Shown one piece after another: positions 1 through 10,487 of a stretch of DNA of 64,000 bases (positions within the stretch are counted from its first letter, which is position 1; every line of letters starts with the position of its first letter). The notes beneath the pieces are model-generated. The model was not told the origin of the DNA and ran no database searches. It worked only from the letters and a program-made list of their open reading frames with translations. Source of the stretch: Poa pratensis. Lineage: Eukaryota > Streptophyta > Magnoliopsida > Poales > Poaceae. The stretch covers positions 138,408,687-138,472,686 of the forward strand of contig CAMZMU010000041.1 in the NCBI GenBank assembly GCA_947311845.1. Reading direction: 5' to 3'. The position numbers and the translations under genes are program-made.

Positions 1-228
1 TACTGCTGTCTTTATTTCACTGCTGCTATTATTTCACTACTGCTACTATCATAAAACTGTTGCTACTGATAAACTGTGTCGAGCAAGTCTATTTCCAGGT
101 GCAGCTGAACTGACAATTCATCTGTCAAGGCTTATAAATATTCTTTGGCTCCCCTTGTGTCGAATCAATAAATTTGGGTTTTACTTCCCTCGAAGACTGT
201 TGCGATCCCCTATACTTGTGGGTCATCA
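1..228 (+). repeat. 3' end of the 5' LTR (Athila-type element)
   Basis: This is the terminal part of an LTR. It ends TTGTGGGTCATCA, with the expected CA terminus at 227-228, and is followed 11 bp later by a primer-binding site. The segment around 140-220 (TTTGGCTCCCCTTGTGTCG onward) is typical of Triticeae Athila-type LTR ends. The matching LTR start is at 6941. The start of this copy is outside the window. Confidence 0.85.
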
Positions 229-239
229 AGACTATTTTC

Positions 240-257
240 TGGCGCCGTTGCCGGGGA
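240..257 (+). other. Primer-binding site complementary to tRNA-Asp
   Basis: TGGCGCCGTTGCCGGGGA is complementary to the 3' end of plant tRNA-Asp including CCA. A tRNA-Asp primer is usual for Athila-lineage elements. It lies 11 bp after the LTR end and fixes the element as plus-strand. Confidence 0.9.
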
Positions 258-316
258 GCATAGCTTTATTTATAAGCTCACCTGAAAGTGATATTGTTCG
301 CTGCAATTTATTCATC

Positions 317-2330
317 ATGGGTAAACCTCGTGATGAGAAGGTCCCTATATTGCCATCCACTACAAGGAGAGGTACAACTCTGAGCACCTCTTTTGCTCTT
401 GATTCACCGTCTGTTATGAGTAAACTTGTTACACCACCACATATACATGCTTCACGTACTGCTACTTCTGCTGAATCTGAAAATATTTCTGATGAATTTG
501 ATGATGCTTCTACTGTGCTTGATGAAAGTGGTTCACTAGGTCCTTTTCTAGATGCTACAATTGCTAAATCTAGACAAATTGAAAATGCTGAAACACCTGA
601 TGAAACTCCTATTACACCTGCTTATACACCTGGGTCGAGAGAACATCCTAGTGATGATCTCGAGGAAACTTATGTTGAACTTGATGATGAATTTATTGAA
701 GAATACATAAATTGTGATTCTTCTAAAGATGTTAATGCTATTAAAAATCTTCTTCAAAGACGTGCTGTTAATTATAAACTTTCTCCTGATGCTAAGTTTG
801 CTACATCTCCCATAAATATACAAGATAAAGATTATGATTTCTCTGTGGACTTGTCGCTTATATCTATTGCTGAGAAAGAACCTTTTCGAGGTACTGAAAA
901 TGAAAGTGCTGTAGATCATATGAATACTCTTTCTACTCTAAGTAGTTTGTTTTCTGATGATATTAAGAAACGCAGTTACTTCGTTACTAAAATTTTCCTT
1001 TCTCATTGAAAGATGAAGCTAAAACTTGGTTTAATAATTTATCTCCTGGATCTATTGAGAGTCCTATGGGTTTGGTTAATGTCTTCTTTCAGAAATATTT
1101 TCCTGCTAGTGCTCAACATGCTGCTTTACAGAAAATCTTTAACTTTAAACAATTAAAAAGAGAAAATGCCTGAATCTTGGGCAAGGTTTTGTTCTTTAAT
1201 TAGAGCTCGGCCTGGACATCAACTAGCTAAAAATGAACTTCTTGATATATTCTATAATGGACTAACTGTTGAATCTAGGACATACCTGGATAGTTGTGCT
1301 GGCTGTGTTTTCAGGAAAAGAACTCCAGATGAAGCCGAGGAATTAATGGCTAAATAAGTCAAAATCATGATGATTGGACCATGCCTGAACCAACTCCGGT
1401 ACCCACACCAAGGAAAAGAGGAATTCTTGAACTAAATGATGAAGAAATGAGAGAAGCCAAGAAATCTCTTAAGGAGAAAGGTATTAAATCTGAAGATGTG
1501 AAAAATCTTCCACCTATAGAAGAATTGTGTAAGCCAATTCCTCACCCATCCACGGTCGAGGTACACTCTCTCCAACACTTTGATGATAGGGATATCCCTT
1601 ATTCTAAACCTCCTGATCAATGCTTAGATGAATTTGATAATTTTATCGTTAAGCAAGATAATTTCAATATGAGAATACAAAATAGCTGTTAGAAAATTCT
1701 CATGTTATCAGTAATTTGCATGATGTTTTGGAAAGAACTGCTAATGATGTTAAAATACTTATTAAACATTTTCATATGGTTCAAACTCAAATAGAACAAT
1801 TGACTAAGTGCAAAAGGATTTGCTAGTTAATGCTTCTAGAAATAATGATAAACATGCTTTTGGTATAGCAACTAGAGGTGGTGCTTCCACTCAGGATCCT
1901 TTGTATCCTGAAGGACATCCTAAAAGAATTGAGCAAGATTCTCAACTAGCTAACGAAACTAGTACTCCTTCTAAGAAAAAGAAGAAGAAGAAACATAAAC
2001 ATGTTGAAGAATCTCCTGAACCATTAAAGAAAATGAACATGTTAATGATCCCAATAGTATATCTATCTCTGATGCTGAAACTGAAAGTGGTAATGAACAT
2101 AACAATGATAAGGATAAGAACGATGCTTCTGATAAAGAGGAAAGTGAAGAGGAACCTGAAAAGCATTCTAAAAACAAAAAGTACACTAAAGAAGATTTTA
2201 TTGCTAAGAAACATGGTAATGAAAGAGAACCTTGGGTGCAAAAGCAAATGCCTTTTCCTAATAAGAAACACAAATCTAAGGAAGAGAGCATTATAATAAA
2301 TTTTGCGATTGGATGAAACCTTTGTTTTTG
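317..2330 (+). pseudogene. Athila-type gag (frameshifted)
   Basis: The ATG at 317 opens a frame starting MGKPRDEK that runs to 1009. The retrotransposon gag domain then continues in other frames: a stretch around 1000-1160 (KDEAKTWFNNL) and 1166-1357 (ESWARFCSLIRARPGHQL, LDIFYNGL). A proline-rich and acidic linker follows (1381-1692), then a lysine-rich segment with a run of K codons (about 1970-1995). At least four frame changes or stops interrupt it, so no full capsid protein can be made. The LTR-proximal frame upstream of 317 contains no domain. The domain words are characteristic of plant gypsy gag. Confidence 0.8.
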
Positions 2331-2346
2331 CAAATTCCTTTGACTG

Positions 2347-3010
2347 ATGCTATTAAGTTACCTCCTTATTCAAATATATGAAGATATTGTCTCTAACAAA
2401 AGAAAGATTCCTAATGAAGAAATTTCTACTATGCTTGCTAATTATTCTTTCAATGGTAAGGTTCCAAAGAAGCTTGGAGATCCGGGTATACCAACTATTC
2501 CTTGCTCTATCAAAAATAATTATGTTAGAACTGCTCTATGTGATTTAGGGGCAGGAGTAAGTGTCATGCCTTTTTCTCTTTACAAGAGGCTTTATTTGGA
2601 AAAATTGATACCAACTGATATATCTTTACAAATGGCTGATAAATCTACTGCTGTTCCTGTTGGTATATGTGAAGATGTTCCTGTTCAAGTGGCTAATAAT
2701 TGCTTAATTTAACTGATTTTGTTGTGCTTGAAATGCCTGAAGATGATAATATGTCTATTATTCTTGGGAGACCTTTTCTTAACACTGCAGGGGCTGTTAT
2801 TGATTGCAACAAAGGAAAAGTAACTTTCAATGTTAATGACAAAGAGCATACTGTTTATTTTCCCAAGAAGCTGGACAAGTTATTTGGAGTGAATACAATT
2901 GCTAATTTTAGAACTATCAAAGTGGGAAGTATTGATTGCCCTATATATGACCCTCATGAAGGATTTCAAAATATTATGATTGGATCTATAGCTATACAAT
3001 TTAAGGTAAA
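2347..3010 (+). pseudogene. Athila-type retroviral-like aspartic protease (frameshifted)
   Basis: The first frame (2347-2712) has ALCDLGAGVSVMPFSLYKRL, the DLGA form of the active-site loop usual in Athila-type proteases rather than the DSGA seen in most gypsy elements. The second frame (2700-3014) continues with VVLEMPEDDNMSIILGRPFL, containing the conserved ILGRPFL strand. A frame change near 2705 separates them. In an autonomous element RT, RNase H and integrase would follow; here the frame closes and noncoding sequence follows. Confidence 0.8.
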
Positions 3011-3014
3011 ATGA

Positions 3015-3799
3015 TTGTTCAATGTGGTTTAATTCTTTTATGTCATATAAAATATATTTGGTGGCAAGACTTGATCAACCTTGTTAACAAATATGTTTTA
3101 AGTGCATAAAACTGTTAAACAACATTTTTCTTTCCCTCCTTGTTTTACCTACTGTTTTGCTACTGTAATTGCAAAGTTTAGTGATGTTTAGTCTTTACAT
3201 AATTTTGTTTTTACCTAGTTTTCATTATTTAAAACACCCAGAAAATGTCAGAAATAAAAGTTTTCAAAAAATTCTGAAAAAAATTCTACAAATCCTAGTT
3301 TTTAAAATGGAACGTGGGAGTACCTGAGGATGACCAGGGGGACCCACCAGGCCACCACACGCCCCCTCGGCGGGCAGGGGCTTGCCCGCGCCCTGCATGG
3401 TGTGGGGCCCACCTGGCCCTCCACTTACTCAGCCACCTCCCACTCCTTTCTCTCTCCCGACCACACACCACCATTGCTCAAACTCGAGTTCTTGCTGTTC
3501 TTGCTCGTGATTTTCGATCTCCTTGCTCAGCCCATCTTTGCTGCTGATATTTGGATCAATTGCTCTCCGGTATGTGACTCCTCCGATTATCCAAGTAGAA
3601 TTTTGTTTAGTTGTGTATATCTTGAGTATTTTGGTACTGTAGGTGACATGTTATGAGAGCTTGCATGCTTGTTCTTGCTTAGATTAACTAGTTTTAATGC
3701 ATGTTTAGTCCTCTAGCAAGTCTCTATAGTGTTTCCCTTGAGTTAATCACTCCAAAATCACTTTTTATGAGGTTTGTTTAAAAATTTCAGAAAAGGAAG
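3015..3799 (+). other. Athila internal spacer replacing the polymerase region
   Basis: No protein domain was found in any frame. The first part is AT-rich. Positions 3300-3480 are GC-rich with short proline/arginine-coding frames that look accidental. RT and integrase would be expected here in a full element. I see no scar that would show whether this is a deletion or the family's normal architecture. Confidence 0.6.
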
Positions 3800-4944
3800 A
3801 TGGACAAACATACCTATGGAGAAATCTTTGAGAGACAAACACCACCCTCCTCAAGGGAAACAAGGGCCTCAAGAGCAAAAGCTCCATTTAGGCCATCATA
3901 TAATGAGGATCTTTTAGCACCAAGGATTGGTGATGAGGAGGATGATGGTGTTGCACATCCATCCATTTTTCCATGTTCTAACTTTATGAGAGATGCAGGG
4001 ATTTATGATGATTTCATGAGATTAATTGACATGTTGGTTTGATGGAATTCATGAAGGATGAGAGAGCACAATATGCTAGACTCACCAAGATTTTTGTTGA
4101 GAGTTTTAAGTTTAATAATGCTACCTTTAACCCAACTGTTGAGTTTAAGATTTATAATCGTGCATGCACCATGGAGCTGAAAAGATTTTGCAGGGTCATA
4201 GGTATTGCTCCATCCGGGACAGCGAGGAAGATCAAGGCACAGCCGCGTGAGCTGTTGGATCTTTACCATGAGCTGAGCTATGATGACCACCGTACAGCGC
4301 AGCGAGGTAAGATAAGGAACATTCAATTTCCAGCCATCAGGTACTTCACACATTATCTTGCCTCAAGTGTGCTTGCTAGAGAGAACACTAGTAATATTTC
4401 TAATTATCATCTAGCTTTTCTTGCTGCTGCACTTAAAAATGATAAAACCTACAACCTTGGTGCTTTGATTGCTCGCCGCCTCTCCACCAAAGGTCCCATC
4501 TTTGGAGGGATTATTGCTGCACGTGTTTTAGCTGATCTTGGTTATTCTGTTGATCCCACTGATGAGTTGATGGTTCCGGAAAGACTTGATCTTGCTGCTA
4601 TGAAAGTTCATAATTTTGTTACTACTAGTTCATACAATGGATATTTGCTGTATAGAGTTGTTTTTGCTAATGGACCTGAGCGGGAGGTCCGGCTACCGCA
4701 GCCTAGTTTGTTCAGTATTTTCAGGAGTCCTCTGTCATATTCAAGGGAGGATTTGGACAAGTACCTTGGTGCACCGGATTTCCATTTACAGCACTACCCC
4801 GAGCACCGACAGGAGACCTTCGTGGCCCCCCTGAGGATTACACCGTGTACCACGGTGGTGCATCCTCGAGCTCGTACCCGGACGAGGAACCCTCTTCGTC
4901 GTACACTGAGGGCGCGCCTAGCTGGCAGCCATGGGGATGATTGA
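3800..4944 (+). pseudogene. ATHILA ORF1-like gene of unknown function
   Basis: Two frames join near 4040: 3800-4042 (MDKHTYGEIFERQTPPSSRE onward, an acidic/basic N-terminus) and 4039-4944. The second carries words of the plant ATHILA ORF-1 family: LKRFCRVIGIAPSG, RYFTHYLASSVLARENTSNI, YHLAFLAAAL, GGIIAARVLADLGY. In this lineage the ORF lies downstream of the protease/pol position, and its function in the retrotransposon is not known. The frame change at the TTGATGGAATTC junction (about 4037-4045) breaks it; from there 301 codons are open to the TGA at 4942-4944. Confidence 0.75.
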
Positions 4945-4966
4945 TCTCCCACTTAGGCCAAAAGCC

Positions 4967-4984
4967 TAAGCTTGGGGGGAGGTA
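4967..4984 (+). other. Internal polypurine-tract-like sequence
   Basis: AAGCTTGGGGGGAGGTA sits right after the ORF1-like stop codon. It closely resembles the LTR-adjacent tract at 6928-6940 (AAGCTTGGGGGAGT) but is about 1.95 kb upstream of the LTR. It could prime a second plus-strand start or be a duplicated remnant. Confidence 0.6.
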
Positions 4985-6925
4985 CGCCGACCCACCACAG
5001 CTCACTCATTTTATCATATTCATATCATGTCGGTACTTTGTATATCCATGTTTCAGTTTGTTTCTTTCTTTTTCACTGTTGTTTCTTGTATTCGTTTTAC
5101 TTTCACAAAACCCCAAAAGACCAAAAATATTTCCTTTATTTCTCTTTCTTTCTTCTTTGTACTTGTAGCACTAGTTTACTTTATCTTTTTCATTTCGGTT
5201 CAATATTCAAAAATCCAAAAAGATTTTGCTTTACTTGTTTGTTTCTTTCCATGCTTGCTCTAAAATCGAAAACCCAAAAATATTTGTTGTTCTTCTTCTG
5301 TTTTGTATAGTTGTTTCAGAGTTCGACAATTTCCGTGACTCCACTTGGGCTTGGTTATCATTTCATATCATTCAAGCCACACAAGTGAAAAGCAATGATG
5401 ATGATATACGACAATCCGGATGTGGTAAAAGGCTGGTATGAACTCTATTTGTTTTTCATTTTTGTAAATATACCTACTCATATGAACATGCTTAGCTGTC
5501 ATGGTAGTGGTTATGTTATTTAATGATTGCTTAGTAGTTCATGTCTTCTTATGATCAGTACCAATTTGCTAATATTGAATAATATGTCATATAGATATTT
5601 GCATGCATTGTTCTATTCGTAAAACGGTATGGCAGGGTGGTATCCTCCTCTGAATGATTTACTTGAATCGACTTGGCACATGCTCACGCATGTTTATGAC
5701 TGAAAAACAAAAGTCAATTAAGCCTTGATGATCTATTTTGCCTCAGAGTTTTAGTATCATTTTTATGCCTCCGTTAATTTTATTCTGTCGCAAGTATGAT
5801 TATGACAGTTATTGCTCTCTTGGTTGTCGCTTCCCAGTCTATTGCTAGCCTTCACTTGTACTGAGCGGGAATGCTGCTCGTGCATCCAAATCCCTAAAAA
5901 CCAAGTTATCCCAAAGAGTCCACTATAAATTCCTATGCATGGTATTTCGAACCATTCCAAGTAAATTTTCATGTGCTACCTTTAAAACCTTCAAAATACT
6001 TCTCATTTTGTGACACTGTTTTTAGCTCATGAGGACGTAGTAGTTGGGTTTGTTATCTTCCATACTAAATTAAGTTCCCGACTTGCATGCTTCATCTGCT
6101 CGTCATTAATTTTGCAAAGAGCTGGTTAGACCATTATAACATCTAAAAGGTAAAATAAAATAGGCACTCCTCCATGGTATGTGATTGTTGGCAGGCACCC
6201 GAGGATTCGGTTAGCCATGGTTTGTGAAAGCAAAGGTTGGGAGGAGTGTCATGCTATATAAAAGTGCATGCTATAAATGCCTAATATCAATAACTCGGAA
6301 CCGCTCTCAACTTGTTTAGTATGGAAGATAACAAGAACTCTATTACTGATTCGTTGACAGGAACAACCACCTCCAAAACATTTTTACTTCTGTTTTAAAA
6401 TAAAAAGCTCTAGCACATGTTAAATCCCTGCTTCCCTCTGCGAAGGGCCAATCTTTTATTTTTATGTTGAGTCACCATCCTTTCTTTGAGCATTTCCTCG
6501 AGAGCATAACTGTCATTCTTAGTGTAATGTGCTTGTCCCAGAATACGGTTAATTGAGGTATAACTATGATGCTCTTATCTTTGATATCTTTATATCTAGT
6601 CTTCACTTGAACTTCAGAGGTGCCTTGGCATTTATGTTTTGCTCTACAAATAAAGGCAAGCGAGATACCATTTTGTCATATCTTATTACGAACATTGCAA
6701 TTCATGCGGATAGATGTATGTTATGTTATTTATTCTTAGTATGTTGGTATCTTTTCATGATTTGCATAGCTACTAAGTATCATTCTTTGCATAGTTCCTA
6801 TTATGAATTGCCTAAGTTTGATCATATAGTAAGTATGTATACATCATATGAAGCAAATGTGTTCGTAAAAGTTTCTTTTATCGCACTCAGTTGTTAACTG
6901 AATTGCTTGAGGACAAGCAATAAGC
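4985..6925 (+). other. Long 3' noncoding region of the Athila-type element
   Basis: No supported coding region. 5040-5310 is T-rich with several short frames that are composition artefacts. 5630-5760 (GGTGGTATCCTCC onward) is reminiscent of Triticeae Athila 3' regions. A long untranslated stretch between the last ORF and the 3' LTR is usual in this lineage. Confidence 0.6.
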
Positions 6926-6940
6926 TAAGCTTGGGGGAGT
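6926..6940 (+). other. Polypurine tract next to the 3' LTR
   Basis: AAGCTTGGGGGAGT lies immediately before TGATACGTCC, the LTR start. This is the normal plus-strand priming position and defines the LTR boundary at 6941. Confidence 0.85.
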
Positions 6941-7720
6941 TGATACGTCCAAAACGTATCCACTTTTCCGAACACTTTTGCTGTTGTTTTACCTCTAATT
7001 TGTGATTTGAATGCAACTAACACGGACTAACGCTGTTTTCAGCAGAATTGCCCTGGTGTCTTTTTTTTGCAGAAAGTCAAAGTTTCGGGAAAATTCCCGA
7101 AAAATTCCAGAAGTCCTATTTTTCAGAAGACCCACGGAGCCAGAAGATGAAGCGGAGACGAGCACGGGGCTCCACACCACCCTCGGCGCGGCAGAGGTGG
7201 GCCCGCCGAGGCCGGGGAGGCGCCTCGTGTGGCCCCTGGCGACGCCCTTTGGACTACATATTGCTCCTGACCTAAAAACGGAGGGGGATCGACGCTTTTT
7301 CAGAAACACTCCAGAGCTCCGCCGCCACCAAAAACCCTAGTTCGGGGATCAGAAACTCCGTTCTGGCACCCTGCCGGGACGGGGAATTGGAGGAGATCAT
7401 CGCCATCATCATCACCGCCGCCTCTCCATCGACCAACCATGTTTCCCCCATCCATGTGTGAGTAATTCCCGCTGTAGGCTGAAGGGGATGGTAGGGATTG
7501 GATGAGATCGTTCATGTAATAGATGTAAGATTGTTAGGGCATGGTGCCTAGTATCCATTATTAGTACTTTATGTCATTGTTGCAACTTGTTATACTTAAT
7601 GCTTGACACTTAGGGCCCGAGTGCCATGATTTCAGATCTGAACATGTTATTGTATCATGAGAATAATTATTGTTTTGGATCATATCTACAAGTTGTATAC
7701 ACACGTCATTGTCCGGAACC
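6941..7720 (+). repeat. 3' LTR of the Athila-type element, truncated
   Basis: It starts TGATACGTCCAAAACGTATC. Segments at 7018-7075 and 7610-7650 (GGGCCCGAGTGCCATGATTT) are typical of Triticeae Athila LTRs. After GTCATTGTCCGGAACC (about 7705-7720) the LTR sequence stops and AT-rich DNA with a repeated GACTGTGTGGATTTATTTA follows. The LTR end seen at 1-228 is absent here, so this LTR has lost its 3' part. Confidence 0.8.
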
Positions 7721-8439
7721 ATCAACTTTGATCCGCTTTGACTGTGTGGATTTATTTATTTTTTCTTTGATCCGCTTTGTAAGAGTATACTCTCATAACG
7801 TTGTATCGGTTTGACTGTGTGGATTTATTTATAAAGCATGAAAAACAGCTATTTCGAGGAGGAAATTGTGCCTAAAAATATTCTTAAATGTAAAAAGCAT
7901 ATGCTAAAAAATATCCATGTGTGCATCTTCATATCCTATGTGTTTCGAAAGTCGTTTCCAGAAAACCCTACTTTTTGTGTACAAAATTAGGTGATAAAAT
8001 AAGGTTTTCACGAGATATTTTTTATCTCTTTTACACATGCCACAAAATAAGTTTTCTCCAAAATTTACGTGCTCATATATATGCACAATGTATTTCGGAT
8101 CATTTTGACATTTCAAAATGTGTTATTACGTAAAGGGAGCACCCAGGAGTCAAAATGAATTTGTTTGCATGCTGCGCAATGTGTTAAAAAATGGTTGCAC
8201 AACTTCAGTCTACCCTGGTTACACGACACAGACATTCTTACAAGAGGTAATCGCTAGTAAATTTTAATTACCCTGGAGCCTGTGCACGAGAGAATATCTG
8301 AGTAGCTTCACTCGTAGCAATATCTCAAGAAGATACACCTCATGTAAGATACATCCATACTGCTGCATTGCCTCTATCTAACTCTGCCGTCTCAGCGCTG
8401 ACTTGGGGGTTCAGTGAATCACAAGCAGATGTGGGTTAG
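7721..8439. other. Intergenic AT-rich DNA, nothing recognised
   Basis: It holds a short direct repeat (GACTGTGTGGATTTATTTA at about 7739 and 7812). The largest frames (70 codons, both strands, about 7904-8133) overlap each other and show no domain. Probably decayed transposon. Confidence 0.5.
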
Positions 8440-9000
8440 GTTGCAAAATCTGGACAACCCACGAGGCTGCTATATGGAATTCGAGGCACATATGTCGTGC
8501 TTCACTTTCTGGTTCTTCCCAAAGCCTCACATCCCCGTCTACCGCTCTGCATTAGGCTCAGACACCTTACGAGCATAAGCAGGCCTCCGCACACAGAGTG
8601 GTTAGCGTTTGACGTCATAACTAGCTAATGGGATAGCATTCTCATTGAGAATGACTAGTCAGAGTTCCCACCTAGTCGTTCTTGCTAACTCTGTTCTTCA
8701 TGGCTTTGTGCCTTCATCTTTCTCTCCTTGGAGCTATAAGGGTTTTGCTTTTCATTCTATAGTAGAGAACTGAAATTAATTCTCAGAAGTACAGTAGGTA
8801 ACTCGGTAAGATGTCAATCAATGTAAATCGTTTGTTCAACTACAAGTCTTACACAGCTTGTACGTTCCTAGTGTCCTGCAAGTTCTGAACTGAGACAGTT
8901 AAAATTTAGATATGTGAAAGTAAAAAAAATGTTGCAAAAGGCCAAAAGCAATGTTTCTTATGTAAAAATATCTATGTCGGGCACTATGATAGCATCCTAA
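8440..9000. repeat. Noncoding local repeat, diverged copy A
   Basis: Words such as CTGGTTCTTCCCAAA, CTTCTCTCCTTGGAGCTA-like text, GAATTCTCAGAAGTACAGTAGGTAAC and AAAGGCCAAAAG recur in the same order in the blocks at 22900-24240, 29395-30190, 52690-53690, 57052-57620 and 61340-62000. In three of those places the block lies downstream of an F-box gene; here no F-box gene is attached. It is the most diverged copy. No ORF is shared across copies. Confidence 0.65.
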
Positions 9001-10471
9001 CGTCGCTGACGGCCCCTGCCACAGTTGCGGTGGAGCCAATGCCCTGTCCGCGTGGACGGCGGCGCATCGTGGACGCGGAGGTGCAGCCGGGTAGGGGTCC
9101 TCTACGGGGCTTCAATCCGGCACTCGGTGGCTGCCGGTGATGACTCATCCTCCTCCGTCACTTTGCCTCGCAGCTGGCAGCATCCTGCATCTGGCGGGCT
9201 CGAAGTGATCTGTACAATACCGTACAATATGAAAAGAAAATTTGGCAAGAAATATATATGCATATAAGTTCAAATGATTTTCTCCTTTTTCTTTTCCCGG
9301 TATGGAACTACATAGGGCAACATAAATTAAGTACCAAAACGGGTTGAACAATTTTCAGAATGATTTTGGTGCAATGAAGTATATCTAAAACGAGTAGGGG
9401 GCGTAGGCAGACACACTTGAGATCAGAAAAAAATGCGTTTGGTTGAGAAAACTGTGTCAACAAGAAAAACATTGAGCATTAGTTAAACGGAGAGTTACAT
9501 CATCTTTTATACCACGACCTCAATTCAATATCTTCTGATTCAAAAAATTGAGAATTGTAGGATTCCAAACCTGCACAAGCTAGACTAATCTCACAATTAG
9601 ACGCTGGTCTCAAAAGATGGGAGCCTAAGAACGCGTGATAGGAAGTTGGCATGAGCATGGCGCCCTGCTCCTCTAGATGTAACATATTTTCACTTTTTAC
9701 TTGTTCAATTTCTTGCACATGCAATCCAACATGGCCCGCATGTTACTTAAAACAGCCAAAAGTTCATATCTCATGGGCTAGACACACATACAACACAAAA
9801 GAATCAATGTACCTTTCTTACATGTGAGTTAGATTGTATTACCCGCTCTCACTCATTAAGAACGCAACCAAACAAACAAGAGGTCTGCTCAGCTTGGCTC
9901 AACTTATCTATCTCATGCGGCAACCAAACTACTACTCCCTCGTACTAAATATAAGATGATTTGGCTTTTTTTCTGATTCGCGCATGTACGTAGACGGGTT
10001 TTAGTGTGCAAATTCACTCATTTCAGTTTGTTTGTAGTCCATACTGAAATGTACAAAAAATATATAATTAGAAATCGACTGATAGAGGTTGCATACAGCT
10101 ACTTGTCTTTCTAAATTAAGCCAGGTTCGATTGGTCCTGATTGTGAAGTAATGCCAATCACGCCCTACCCTTTACACGCCATGGATATGGACATCCCTTG
10201 CAAGACATGTTGAATCGTTGCTTGGTTGGTGCATAGTTACCGATGAAGACCATGAGCACGAAAGAATGAAGCATGGTAACAGGAAACTATAACAAACTGA
10301 TCAACACCACTAACACTATCAAGGACCATAGGATACCAAAATGAGGGAAAAGCGGGCAGTGATTGATGGGACAAACGAAGATCTCGATGAAAATGCCAAG
10401 TCGTTGGGATAGAGATCGGGATGGGAGACAACCAGTTCGCACATCAACGTTTTCTCTGCCGCCGTGGATGC
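9001..10471. other. Intergenic region with a possible Stowaway remnant
   Basis: No gene is supported. At 9935-9970 the text ACTCCCTCGTACTAAATATA resembles one end of a Stowaway MITE, but no matching right end was seen. The remainder is anonymous. Confidence 0.4.
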
Positions 10472-10487
10472 AAAACCAAACATAGAA

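Larger units (their letters stand above)
1..7720 (+). mobile_element. Athila-lineage Ty3/gypsy LTR retrotransposon, incomplete, lacking RT and integrase
   Basis: The order is: LTR end, tRNA-Asp primer-binding site, gag, aspartic protease, long spacer, ATHILA ORF1-like gene, long 3' noncoding region, polypurine tract, and a second LTR start. No reverse transcriptase, RNase H or integrase is found between the protease and the ORF1-like gene. The element therefore looks like a non-autonomous Athila derivative; the Triticeae families Sabrina and WHAM are the closest matches from memory, and the family name is an inference. All reading frames are interrupted. The 5' LTR begins outside the window. 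The 3' LTR stops being recognisable near 7720, where unrelated AT-rich sequence begins, so target-site duplications cannot be checked. Confidence 0.85.

Noticed and set aside
2520..2580. DLGA instead of DSGA/DTGA in the protease as a lost active site
   Set aside because: DLGA-type loops are usual in Athila-lineage proteases, so this is not evidence of inactivation; the frame break at 2705 is.
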